From the NCBI GenBank assembly GCA_023053545.1, contig JAKZAN010000222.1, positions 18,092 to 82,091 on the forward strand: 64,000 bases of DNA, in the 5' to 3' direction. A model generated the notes under the pieces. It made no database searches, was not told where the DNA came from, and saw only the letters and a list, made by a program, of their open reading frames with translations. The stretch is from Lepidurus packardi (taxonomy: Eukaryota; Arthropoda; Branchiopoda; Notostraca; Triopsidae). A program made the position numbers and the translations under genes. Position 1 is the stretch's first letter, and the number at the start of each line of letters is the position of its first letter. This document shows, piece by piece, positions 54,641 to 64,000 of the stretch.

Positions 54641-56258
54641 GAAATAATTCCTTACTGACTGAATTAAATCCTTACGGACTGAATTAATTCCTTACGTACT
54701 TTATTAATTCCTTACGGTCTGAATTAATTCCGTACGGATTTTATTAATTCCTTACGGACTGAATTAATTCCGTACGGATTTTATTAATTCCTTACGGACT
54801 GAATAAATTCCTTACGAACTGAATTAATTCCGTACGGATTTTATTAATTCCTTACGGACTGAATTAATTAATTACGGACTGAATTAATTCCTTACGGACT
54901 GAATTAATTCCTTACGGACTGAATTAATTCCTTAATTAATTCCTTACGGACTGAATTAATTTCATACGGACTGAATTAATTCATTACGGACTTAATTAAT
55001 CGATTACGGACTGAATTAATTCCTTACGTACTGAACTTATTCCTTACGGACTGAATTAATTCCTTACGGACTGAATTAATTCCTTACGGACTGAATTAAT
55101 TCCTTACGGACTGAATTAATACCTTACGGACTGAATTAAATCCTTACGGACTGAATTAATTCCTTGCGGACTGAATTAATTCCTTACGGACTGAATTAAT
55201 TCCTTACTGACTGAATTAATTCCTTACGGACTGAATTAATTCCTTACGGACTGAATTAATTCCTTACGGACTGAAATAATTCCTTACTGACTGAATTAAA
55301 TCCTTACGGGCTGAATTAATTCCTTTCGGACTGAATTAGTTCCTTACGGTCTGAATTAATTCCGTACGGATTTTATTAATTCCTTACGGACTGAATCAAT
55401 TCCGTACAGATTTTATTAATTCCTTACGGACTGAATAAATTCCTTACGAACTGAATTAATTCCGTACGGATTTTATTAATTCCTTACGGACTGAATTAAT
55501 TCATTACGGACTGAATTAATTCCTTACGGACTGAATTAATTCCTTACGGACTGAAATAATTCCTTACTGACTGAATTAAATCCTTACGGACTGAATTAAT
55601 TCCTTACGTACTTTATTAATTCCTTACGGTCTGAATTAATTCCGTACGGATTTTATTAATTCCTTACGGACTGAATTAATTCCGTACGGATTTTATTAAT
55701 TCCTTACGGACTGAATAAATTCCTTACGAACTGAATTAATTCCGTACGGATTTTATTAATTCCTTACGGACTGAATTAATTAATTACGGACTGAATTAAT
55801 TCCTTACGGACTGAATTAATTCCTTACGGACTGAATTAATTCCTTAATTAATTCCTTACGGACTGAATTAATTTCATACGGACTGAATTAATTCATTACG
55901 GACTTAATTAATCGATTACGGACTGAATTAATTCCTTACGTACTGAACTTATTCCTTACGGACTGAATTAATTCCTTACGGACTGAATTAATTCCTTACG
56001 GACTGAATTAATTCCTTACGGACTGAATTAATACCTTACGGACTGAATTAAATCCTTACGGACTGAATTAATTCCTTGCGGACTGAATTAATTCCTTACG
56101 GACTGAATTAATTCCTTACTGACTGAATTAATTCCTTACGGACTGAATTAATTCCTTACGGACTGAATTAATTCCTTACGGACTGAAATAATTCCTTACT
56201 GACTGAATTAAATCCTTACGGGCTGAATTAATTCCTTTCGGACTGAATTAGTTCCTTA
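54641..56258 (+). repeat. Tandem duplication with 912-bp period
   Basis: About 706 bp at 54641-55346 is repeated at 55553-56258. Both copies share a header (54932 and 55844), a CTTGCGGACTG monomer (55165 and 56077) and a CGGGCTG monomer (third G at 55310 and 56222), always 912 bp apart. Copy 1 leaves its TAGTTCC monomer straight into CGGTCTG, while copy 2 continues to TTAAGG as in other Y units, so the join lies near 55346. Confidence 0.87.
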
Positions 56259-58119
56259 AGGACTGAATTAATTCCTTACGTACTTAATTAATTCCTTACG
56301 GTCTGAATTAATTCCGTACGGATTTTATTAATTCCTTACGGAATGAATTAATTCATTACGGACTGAAGAAATTCCTTACGAACTGAATTAATTCCGTACG
56401 GATTTTATTAATTCCTTACGGACTGAATTAGTTCATTACGGACTGAAATAATTCCTTACGGACTGAATTAATTCCTTACGGACTGAATTAATTCCTTACG
56501 GACTGAATTAATTCCTTACGGACTTAATTAATTCCTTACGGACTGAATTAATTCCTTACGTACTTTATTAATTCCTTACGGTCTGAATTAATTCCGTACG
56601 GATTTTATTAATTCCTTACGGACTGAATTAATTCCGTACGGATTTTATTAATTCCTTACGGACTGAATAAATTCCTTACGAACTGAATTAATTCCGTACG
56701 GATTTTATTAATTCCTTACGGACTGAATTAATTAATTACGGACTGAATTAATTCCTTACGGACTGAATTAATTCCTTACGGACTGAATTAATTCCTTAAT
56801 TAATTCCTTACGGACTGAATTAATTTCATACGGACTGAATTAATTCATTACGGACTTAATTAATCGATTACGGACTGAATTAATTCCTTACGTACTGAAC
56901 TTATTCCTTACGGACTGAATTAATTCCTTACGGACTGAATTAATTCCTTACGGACTGAATTAATTCCTTACGGACTGAATTAATTCCTTACGGACTTAAT
57001 TAATTCCTTACGTACTTAATTAATTCCTTACGGTCTGAATTAATTCCGTACGGATTTTATTAATTCCTTACGGACTGAATAAATTCCTTACGAACTGAAT
57101 TAATTCCGTACGGATTTTATTAATTCCTTACGGACTGAAATAATTCATTACTGACTGAATTAAATCCTTACGGACTGAATTAATTCCTTTCGGACTGAAT
57201 TAGTTCCTTAAGGACTGAATTAATTCCTTACGTACTTAATTAATTCCTTACGGTCTGAATTAATTCCGTACGGATTTTATTAATTCCTTACGGACTGAAT
57301 TAATTCCTTACGGACTGAAGAAATTCCTTACGGACTGAATTAATTCCGTACGGATTTTATTAATTCCTTACGGACTGAATTAATTCATTACGGACTGAAA
57401 TAATTCCTTACGGACTGAATTAATTCATTACGGACTGAATTAATTCCTTAATTAATTCCTTACGGACTGAATTAATTTCATACGGACTGAATTAATTCAT
57501 TACGGACTTAATTAATCTATTACGGACTGAATTAATTCCTTACGTACTGAACTTATTCCTTACGGACTGAATTAATTCCTTACGGACTGAATTAATTCCT
57601 TACGGACTGAATTAATTCCTTACGGACTTAATTAATTCCTTACGGTCTGAATTAATTCCGTACGGATTTTATTAATTCCTTACGGAATGAATTAATTCAT
57701 TACGGACTGAAGAAATTCCTTACGAACTGAATTAATTCCGTACGGATTTTATTAATTCCTTACGGACTGAATTAATTCATTACGGACTGAAATAATTCCT
57801 TACGGACTGAATTAATTCCTTACGGACTGAATTAATTCCTTACGGACTGAATTAATTCCTTACGGACTTAATTAATTCCTTACGTACTTTATTAATTCCT
57901 TACGGTCTGAATTAATTCCGTACGGATTTTATTAATTCCTTACGGACTGAATCAATTCCGTACAGATTTTATTAATTCCTTACGGACTGAATAAATTCCT
58001 TACGAACTGAATTAATTCCGTACGGATTTTATTAATTCCTTACGGACTGAATTAATTCATTACGGACTGAATTAATTCCTTACGGACTGAATTAATTCCT
58101 TACGGACTGAATTAATTCC
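56259..58119 (+). repeat. Y and X pieces, with copy 2 of the 1.29-kb duplication
   Basis: The stretch to 56795 ends the Y unit with CGGAATGAATT, GAAGAAATT and the Q-type ending with ATTAATTAATT. Units at 56796 (652 bp) and 57448 (672 bp) are copy 2 of 53348-54640. The second unit here closes normally at 58120, whereas in copy 1 it runs on into a Q-type end. Confidence 0.78.
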
Positions 58120-61100
58120 TTAATTAATTCCTTACGGACTGAATTAATTTCATACGGACTGAATTAATTCATTACGGACTTAATTAATCGATTACGGACT
58201 GAATTAATTCCTTACGTACTGAACTTATTCCTTACGGACTGAATTAATTCCTTACGGACTGAATTAATTCCTTACGGACTGAATTAATTCCTTACGGACT
58301 GAATTAATACCTTACGGACTGAATTAAATCCTTACGGACTGAATTAATTCCTTGCGGACTGAATTAATTCCTTACGGACTGAATTAATTCCTTACTGACT
58401 GAATTAATTCCTTACGGACTGAATTAATTCCTTACGGACTGAATTAATTCCTTACGGACTGAAATAATTCCTTACTGACTGAATTAAATCCTTACGGACT
58501 GAATTAATTCCTTTCGGACTGAATTAGTTCCTTAAGGACTGAATTAATTCCTTACGTACTTAATTAATTCCTTACGGTCTGAATTAATTCCGTACGGATT
58601 TTATTAATTCCTTACGGAATGAATTAATTCATTACGGACTGAAGAAATTCCTTACGAACTGAATTAATTCCGTACGGATTTTATTAATTCCTTACGGACT
58701 GAATTAATTCCTTACGAACTGAATTAATTCCGTACGGATTTTATTAATTCCTTACGGACTGAATTAATTCATTACGGACTGAATTAATTCCTTACGGACT
58801 GAATTAATTCCTTACGGACTGAATTAATTCCTTAATTAATTCCTTACGGACTGAATTAATTTCATACGGACTGAATTAATTCATTACGGACTTAATTAAT
58901 CGATTACGGACTGAATTAATTCCTTACGTACTGAACTTATTCCTTACGGACTGAATTAATTCCTTACGGACTGAATTAATTCCTTACGGACTGAATTAAT
59001 TCCTTACGGACTGAATTAATACCTTACGGACTGAATTAAATCCTTACGGACTGAATTAATTCCTTGCGGACTGAATTAATTCCTTACGGACTGATTTAAT
59101 TCCTTACTGACTGAATTAATTCCTTACGGACTGAATTAATTCCTTACGGACTGAATTAATTCCTTACGGACTGAATTAATTCCTTACGGACTGAATTAAT
59201 TCCTTACGGACTTAATTAATTCCTTACGGACTGAATTAATTCCTTACGGACTGAATTAATTCCTTACGGACTGAAATAATTCCTTACTGACTGAATTAAA
59301 TCCTTACGGACTGAATTAATTCCTTTCGGACTGAATTAGTTCCTTAAGGACTGAATTAATTCCTTACGTACTTAATTAATTCCTTACGGTCTGAAATAAT
59401 TCCGTACGGATTTTATTAATTCCTTACGGACTGAAGAAATTCCTTACGAACTGAATTAATTCCGTACGGATTTTTTTAATTCCTTACGGACTGAATTAAT
59501 TCATTACGGACTGAAATAATTCCCTACGGACTGAATTAATTCATTACGGACTGAATTAATTTCATACGGACTGAATTAATTAATTACGGACTTAATTAAT
59601 CGATTACGGACTGAATTAATTCCTTACGTACTGAACTTATTCCTTACGGACTGAATTAATTCCTTACGGACTGAATTAATACCTTACGGACTGAATTAAA
59701 TCCTTACGGACTGAATTAATTCCTTACGGACTGAATTAATTCCTTACGGACTGAATTAATTCCTTACTGACTGAATTAATTCCTTACGGACTGAATTAAT
59801 TCCTTACGGACTGAATTAATTCCTTACGGACTGAATTAATTCCGTACGGATTTTATTAATTCCTTACGGACTGAATTAATTCCGTACGGATTTTATTAAT
59901 TCCTTACGGACTGAATAAATTCCTTACGAACTGAATTAATTCCGTACGGATTTTATTAATTCCTTACGGTCTGAATTAATTAATTACGGACTGAATTAAT
60001 TCCTTACGGACTGAATTAATTCCTTACGGACTGAATTAATTCCTTAATTAATTCCTTACGGACTGAATTAATTTCATACGGACTGAATTAATGCATTACG
60101 GACTTAATTAATCGATTACGGACTGAATTAATTCCTTACGTACTGAACTTATTCCTTACGGACTGAATTAATTCCTTACGGACTGAATTAATTCCTTACG
60201 GACTGAATTAATTCCTTACGGACTGAATTAATACCTTACGGACTGAATTAAATCCTTACGGACTGAATTAATTCCTTACGGACTGAATTAATTCCTTACG
60301 GACTGAATTAATTCCTTACTGACTGAATTAATTCCTTACGGACTGAATTAATTCCTTACGGACTGAATTAATTCCTTACGGACTGAAATAATTCCTTACT
60401 GACTGAATTAAATCCCTACGGACTGAATTAATTCCTTTCGGACTGAATTAGTTCCTTAAGGACTGAATTAATTCCTTACGTACTTAATTAATTCCTTACG
60501 GTCTGAATTAATTCCGTACGGATTTTATTAATTCCTTACGGAATGAATTAATTCATTACGGACTGAAGAAATTCCTTACGAACTGAATTAATTCCGTACG
60601 GATTTTATTAATTCCTTACGGACTGAATTAATTCATTACGGACTGAAATAATTCCTTACGGACTGAATTAATTCCTTACGGACTGAATTAATTCCTTACG
60701 GACTGAATTAATTCCTTACGGACTTAATTAATTCCTTACGTACTTTATTAATTCCTTACGGTCTGAATTAATTCCGTACGGATTTTATTAATTCCTTACG
60801 GACTGAATCAATTCCGTACAGATTTTATTAATTCCTTACGGACTGAGTAAATTCCTTACGAACTGAATTAATTCCGTACGGATTTTATTAATTCCTTACG
60901 GACTGAATTAATTCATTACGGACTGTATTAATTCCTTACGGACTGAATTAATTCCTTAATTAATTCCTTACGGACTGAATTAATTTCATACGGACTGAAT
61001 TAATTCATTACGGACTTAATTAATCGATTACGGACTGAATTAATTCCTTACGTACTGAACTTATTCCTTACGGACTGAATTAATTCCTTACGGACTGAAT

Positions 61101-63111
61101 TAATACCTTACGGACTGAATTAAATCCTTACGGACTGAATTAATTCCTTACGGACTGAATTAATTCCTTACGGACTGAATTAATTCCTTACTGACTGAAT
61201 TAATTCCTTACGGAATGAATTAATTCCTTACGGACTGAATTAATTCCTTACGGACTGAATTAATTCCTTACGGACTGAAATAATTCCTTACTGACTGAAT
61301 TAAATCCTTACGGACTGAATTAATTCCTTACGTACTTTATTAATTCCTTACGGTCTGAATTAATTCCGTACGGATTTTATTAATTCCTTACGGACTGAAT
61401 TAATTCCGTACGGATTTTATTAATTCCTTACGGACTGAATAAATTCCTTACGAACTGAATTAATTCCGTACGGATTTTATTAATTCCTTACGGACTGAAT
61501 TAATTAATTACGGACTGAATTAATTCCTTACGGACTGAATTAATTCCTTACGGACTGAATTAATTCCTTAATTAATTCCTTACGGACTGAATTAATTTCA
61601 TACGGACTGAATTAATTCATTACGGACTTAATTAATCGATTACGGACTGAATTAATTCCTTACGTACTGAACTTATTCCTTACGGACTGAATTAATTCCT
61701 TACGGACTGAATTAATTCCTTACGGACTGAATTAATTCCTTACGGACTGAATTAATTCCTTACGGACTTAATTAATTCCTTACGTACTTAATTAATTCCT
61801 TACGGTCTGAATTAATTCCGTACGGATTTTATTAATTCCTTACGGACTGAATAAATTCCTTACGAACTGAATTAATTCCGTACGGATTTTATTAATTCCT
61901 TACGGACTGAAATAATTCATTACTGACTGAATTAAATCCTTACGGACTGAATTAATTCCTTTCGGACTGAATTAGTTCCTTAAGGACTGAATTAATTCCT
62001 TACGTACTTAATTAATTCCTTACGGTCTGAATTAATTCCGTACGGATTTTATTAATTCCTTACGGACTGAATTAATTCATTACGGACTGAAGAAATTCCT
62101 TACGGACTGAATTAATTCCGTACGGATTTTATTAATTCCTTACGGACTGAATTAATTCATTACGGACTGAAATAATTCCTTACGGACTGAATTAATTCCT
62201 TACGGACTGAATTAATTCCTTACGGACTGAATTAATTCCTTACGGACTTAATTAATTCCTTACGTACTTTATTAATTCCTTACGGTCTGAATTAATTCCG
62301 TACGGATTTTATTAATTCCTTACGGACTGAATCAATTCCGTACAGATTTTATTAATTCCTTACGGACTGAATAAATTCCTTACGAACTGAATTAATTCCG
62401 TACGGATTTTATTAATTCCTTACGGACTGAATTAATTCATTACGGACTGAATTAATTCCTTACGGACTGAATTAATTCCTTAATTAATTCCTTACGGACT
62501 GAATTAATTTCATACGGACTGAATTAATTCATTACGGACTTAATTAATCGATTACGGACTGAATTAATTCCTTACGTGCTGAACTTATTCCTTACGGACT
62601 GAATTAATTCCTTACGGACTGAATTAATACCTTACGGACTGAATTAAATCCTTACGGACTGAATTAATTCCTTACGGACTGAATTAATTCCTTACGGACT
62701 GAATTAATTCCTTACTGACTGAATTAATTCCTTACGGACTTAATTAATTCCTTACGTACTTAATTAATTCCTTACGGTCTGAATTAATTCCGTACGGATT
62801 TTATTAATTCCTTACGGACTGAATTAATTCATTACGGACTTAATTAATCCATTACGGACTGAATTATTTCCTTACGTACTGAAGTTATTCCTTACGGACT
62901 GAATTAATTCTTTACGTACTGAAATAATTCCTTACGGACTGAATTAATTCCTTACGGACTGAATTAATTCCTTACGGACTGAATTAATTCCTTACGGACT
63001 GAATTAATTCCTTACGGACTGAATTAATTCCTTACGGACTGAATTAATTCTTTACGTACTGAAATAATTCCTTACGGACTGAAATAATTCCTTACTGACT
63101 GAATTAAATCC

Positions 63112-63132
63112 TTACGGACCTGAATTAATTCC
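63112..63132 (+). repeat. 21-bp monomer (one C gained)
   Basis: One extra C in GGACCTGAATT makes this monomer 21 bp long. It explains the 893-bp spacing between the 12-mers at 62480 and 63373, where 892 is expected. It was not seen elsewhere. Confidence 0.9.
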
Positions 63133-63684
63133 TTACGTACTTTATTAATTCCTTACGGTCTGAATTAATTCCGTACGGATTTTATTAATTCCTTACGGAC
63201 TGAATTAATTCCGTACGGATTTTATTAATTCCTTACGGACTGAATAAATTCCTTACGAACTGAATTAATTCCGTACGGATTTTATTAATTCCTTACGGAC
63301 TGAATTAATTAATTACGGACTGAATTAATTCCTTACGGACTGAATTAATTCCTTACGGACTGAATTAATTCCTTAATTAATTCCTTACGGACTGAATTAA
63401 TTTCATACGGACTGAATTAATTCATTACGGACTTAATTAATCGATTACGGACTGAATTAATTCCTTACGTACTGAACTTATTCCTTACGGACTGAATTAA
63501 TTCCTTACGGACTGAATTAATTCCTTACGGACTGAATTAATTCCTTACGGACTGAATTAATTCCTTACGGACTTAATTAATTCCTTACGTACTTAATTAA
63601 TTCCTTACGGTCTGAATTAATTCCGTACGGATTTTATTAATTCCTTACGGACTGAATAAATTCCTTACGAACTGAATTAATTCC

Positions 63685-63705
63685 GTACGGATTTTTATTA
63701 ATTCC
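63685..63705 (+). repeat. 21-bp monomer (one T gained in the T run)
   Basis: The ATTTTATT variant monomer has five T residues in a row here in place of four, giving 21 bp. It lies 553 bp from the other 21-mer. As it is a homopolymer, a sequencing error is possible. Confidence 0.85.
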
Positions 63706-64000
63706 TTACGGACTGAAATAATTCATTACTGACTGAATTAAATCCTTACGGACTGAATTAATTCCTTTCGGACTGAATTAGTTCCTTAAGGACTGAATTA
63801 ATTCCTTACGTACTTAATTAATTCCTTACGGTCTGAATTAATTCCGTACGGATTTTATTAATTCCTTACGGACTGAATTAATTCATTACGGACTGAAGAA
63901 ATTCCTTACGGACTGAATTAATTCCGTACGGATTTTATTAATTCCTTACGGACTGAATTAATTCATTACGGACTGAAATAATTCCTTACGGACTGAATTA

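Larger units (their letters stand above)
361..63384 (+). repeat. 12-bp truncated monomers, 85 copies, marking higher-order units
   Basis: The 12-mer TTAATTAATTCC equals the consensus lacking positions 3-10, so it has no G and no CpG. Starts: 361, 613, 1145, 1737, 2329, 3080, 3392, 3984, 4735, 5747, 7019, 7491, 8183, 9495, 10167, 10559, 11131, 11763, 12015, 12727, 13299, 13931, 14183, 14615, 15147, 15719, 16091, 16723, 16975, 17407, 17879, 18431, 19063, 20695, 21427, 23279, 24511, 25123, 27480, 28872, 30024, 30856, 31428, 32720, 34132, 34704, 36556, 37788, 38400, 39232, 39844, 40756, 41368, 42020, 42332, 42984, 43156, 43808, 44460, 44772, 45384, 46336, 46948, 47600, 48252, 48564, 49556, 50168, 50820, 51132, 52064, 52716, 53348, 54000, 54932, 55844, 56796, 57448, 58120, 58832, 60044, 60956, 61568, 62480, 63373. 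All but four intervals equal 12 plus a multiple of 20, so each unit keeps perfect monomer register. The exceptions start at 2329, 3984, 25123 and 62480. Confidence 0.95.
1..64000 (+). repeat. 20-bp satellite DNA array filling the window
   Basis: The window is a continuous head-to-tail array of a 20-bp unit, TTACGGACTGAATTAATTCC, in one orientation except for 25895-26611. Neither edge reaches unique sequence. The + strand has TGA at unit positions 9-11 and TAA at 14-16; the - strand has two TAA triplets per unit. As the 20-bp period rotates through all frames, no frame stays open beyond about 60 bp, so nothing here looks protein-coding. I saw no tRNA or rRNA sequence, transposon or unique spacer. 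Arrays of this size with nested higher-order units are known from eukaryotic heterochromatin such as centromeres, pericentromeres and subtelomeres. Placement here is inference, because no flanking DNA is visible. I do not recognise the satellite family or the species. Confidence 0.98.
58120..64000 (+). repeat. Mosaic Y, X, P and Q units to the window edge
   Basis: Unit starts are 58120 (712 bp), 58832 (1,212), 60044 (912), 60956 (612), 61568 (912), 62480 (893) and 63373 (cut by the window end). CTTGCGGACTG recurs near 58352 and 59064, which ties these units to those at 54932 and 55844. Private changes include CCCTACGG near 59522, AATGCATTACGG near 60091 and CGTGCTG near 62577. The 893-bp unit joins a short P unit to a Q end and contains a 21-bp monomer. 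The array continues past 64000. Confidence 0.78.

Noticed and set aside
1..64000. Protein-coding genes or short peptides in the repeat
   Set aside because: Stops recur in all six frames within about 60 bp because the 20-bp period shifts frame each unit. The variants do not open a long frame.
1..64000. CRISPR array (regular 20-bp spacing)
   Set aside because: There are no unique spacers. Repeats abut directly and the sequence between any two identical copies is the same repeat.
1..64000. Telomeric repeat or bacterial origin iterons
   Set aside because: The unit has no G-rich telomere-type motif, and 64 kb of continuous 20-mers is far beyond iteron clusters. There is no replication gene nearby.
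1..64000. CENP-B box
   Set aside because: I looked for the TTCG...CGGG core of the mammalian CENP-B box. No monomer variant contains it, so no such site is claimed.
1..64000. Factor-independent terminators or promoters from the GAATTAATTC palindrome
   Set aside because: The palindrome is AT-rich, only 10 bp long and present in every monomer, with no loop or T tract, so it carries no specific regulatory signal.

Overview
The whole window is one eukaryotic satellite DNA array. It is built from a 20-bp monomer, consensus TTACGGACTGAATTAATTCC (35% G+C, one CpG per unit), repeated head to tail about 3,200 times. Both ends of the window lie inside the array, so its true length exceeds 64 kb. I see no gene, RNA gene, mobile element or unique sequence. 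TGA and TAA occur in every consensus monomer on the + strand and TAA twice on the - strand. Because 20 is not a multiple of 3, each reading frame is closed within about 60 bp. No bacterial genome I know of carries such an array. It suggests centromeric, pericentromeric, subtelomeric or other heterochromatin of a eukaryote, but I cannot name the species or the satellite family.

The array is not a plain repeat; it has at least three levels. Level 1 is the 20-mer and a limited set of recurring variants that travel in fixed order. Level 2 is higher-order units of about 250 to 1,850 bp. Most of these open with a 12-bp truncated monomer (85 copies) followed by a characteristic run of variant monomers, called the header here. 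I group the units as P, Q, R, S, X and Y by their variants. Level 3 is larger duplications that copy several units at once.

Region by region: 1-1594 is a mosaic of short units. 1595-4904 is a 1,655-bp tandem duplication that shares a rare 19-bp monomer. 4905-10178 is a mosaic of long units. 10179-14514 is a 2,168-bp tandem duplication. 14515-21426 holds P, Q and S relatives with small 320-bp and 80-bp duplications. 21427-25386 is a 3.96-kb block that recurs at 34704-38663. 25895-26611 is the only inverted segment, flanked by a direct duplication of 277 bp. 27480-34703 is X, P and Y units with a 580-bp tandem duplication. 38400-53347 is a more regular P-Q-Q-R array. 53348-64000 is again mosaic, with 912-bp and 3,448-bp offset duplications.

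Monomer register is kept almost perfectly across 64 kb. Apart from the 12-bp units and the inversion I find only three independent single-base length changes: a 19-mer that was later duplicated, and two 21-mers near the right end. Change has therefore come mainly through substitutions and gain or loss of whole monomers or units, as expected from unequal exchange or copy-choice replication. Class assignments and duplication limits were read by eye from shared variants and spacings, not from a computed alignment.
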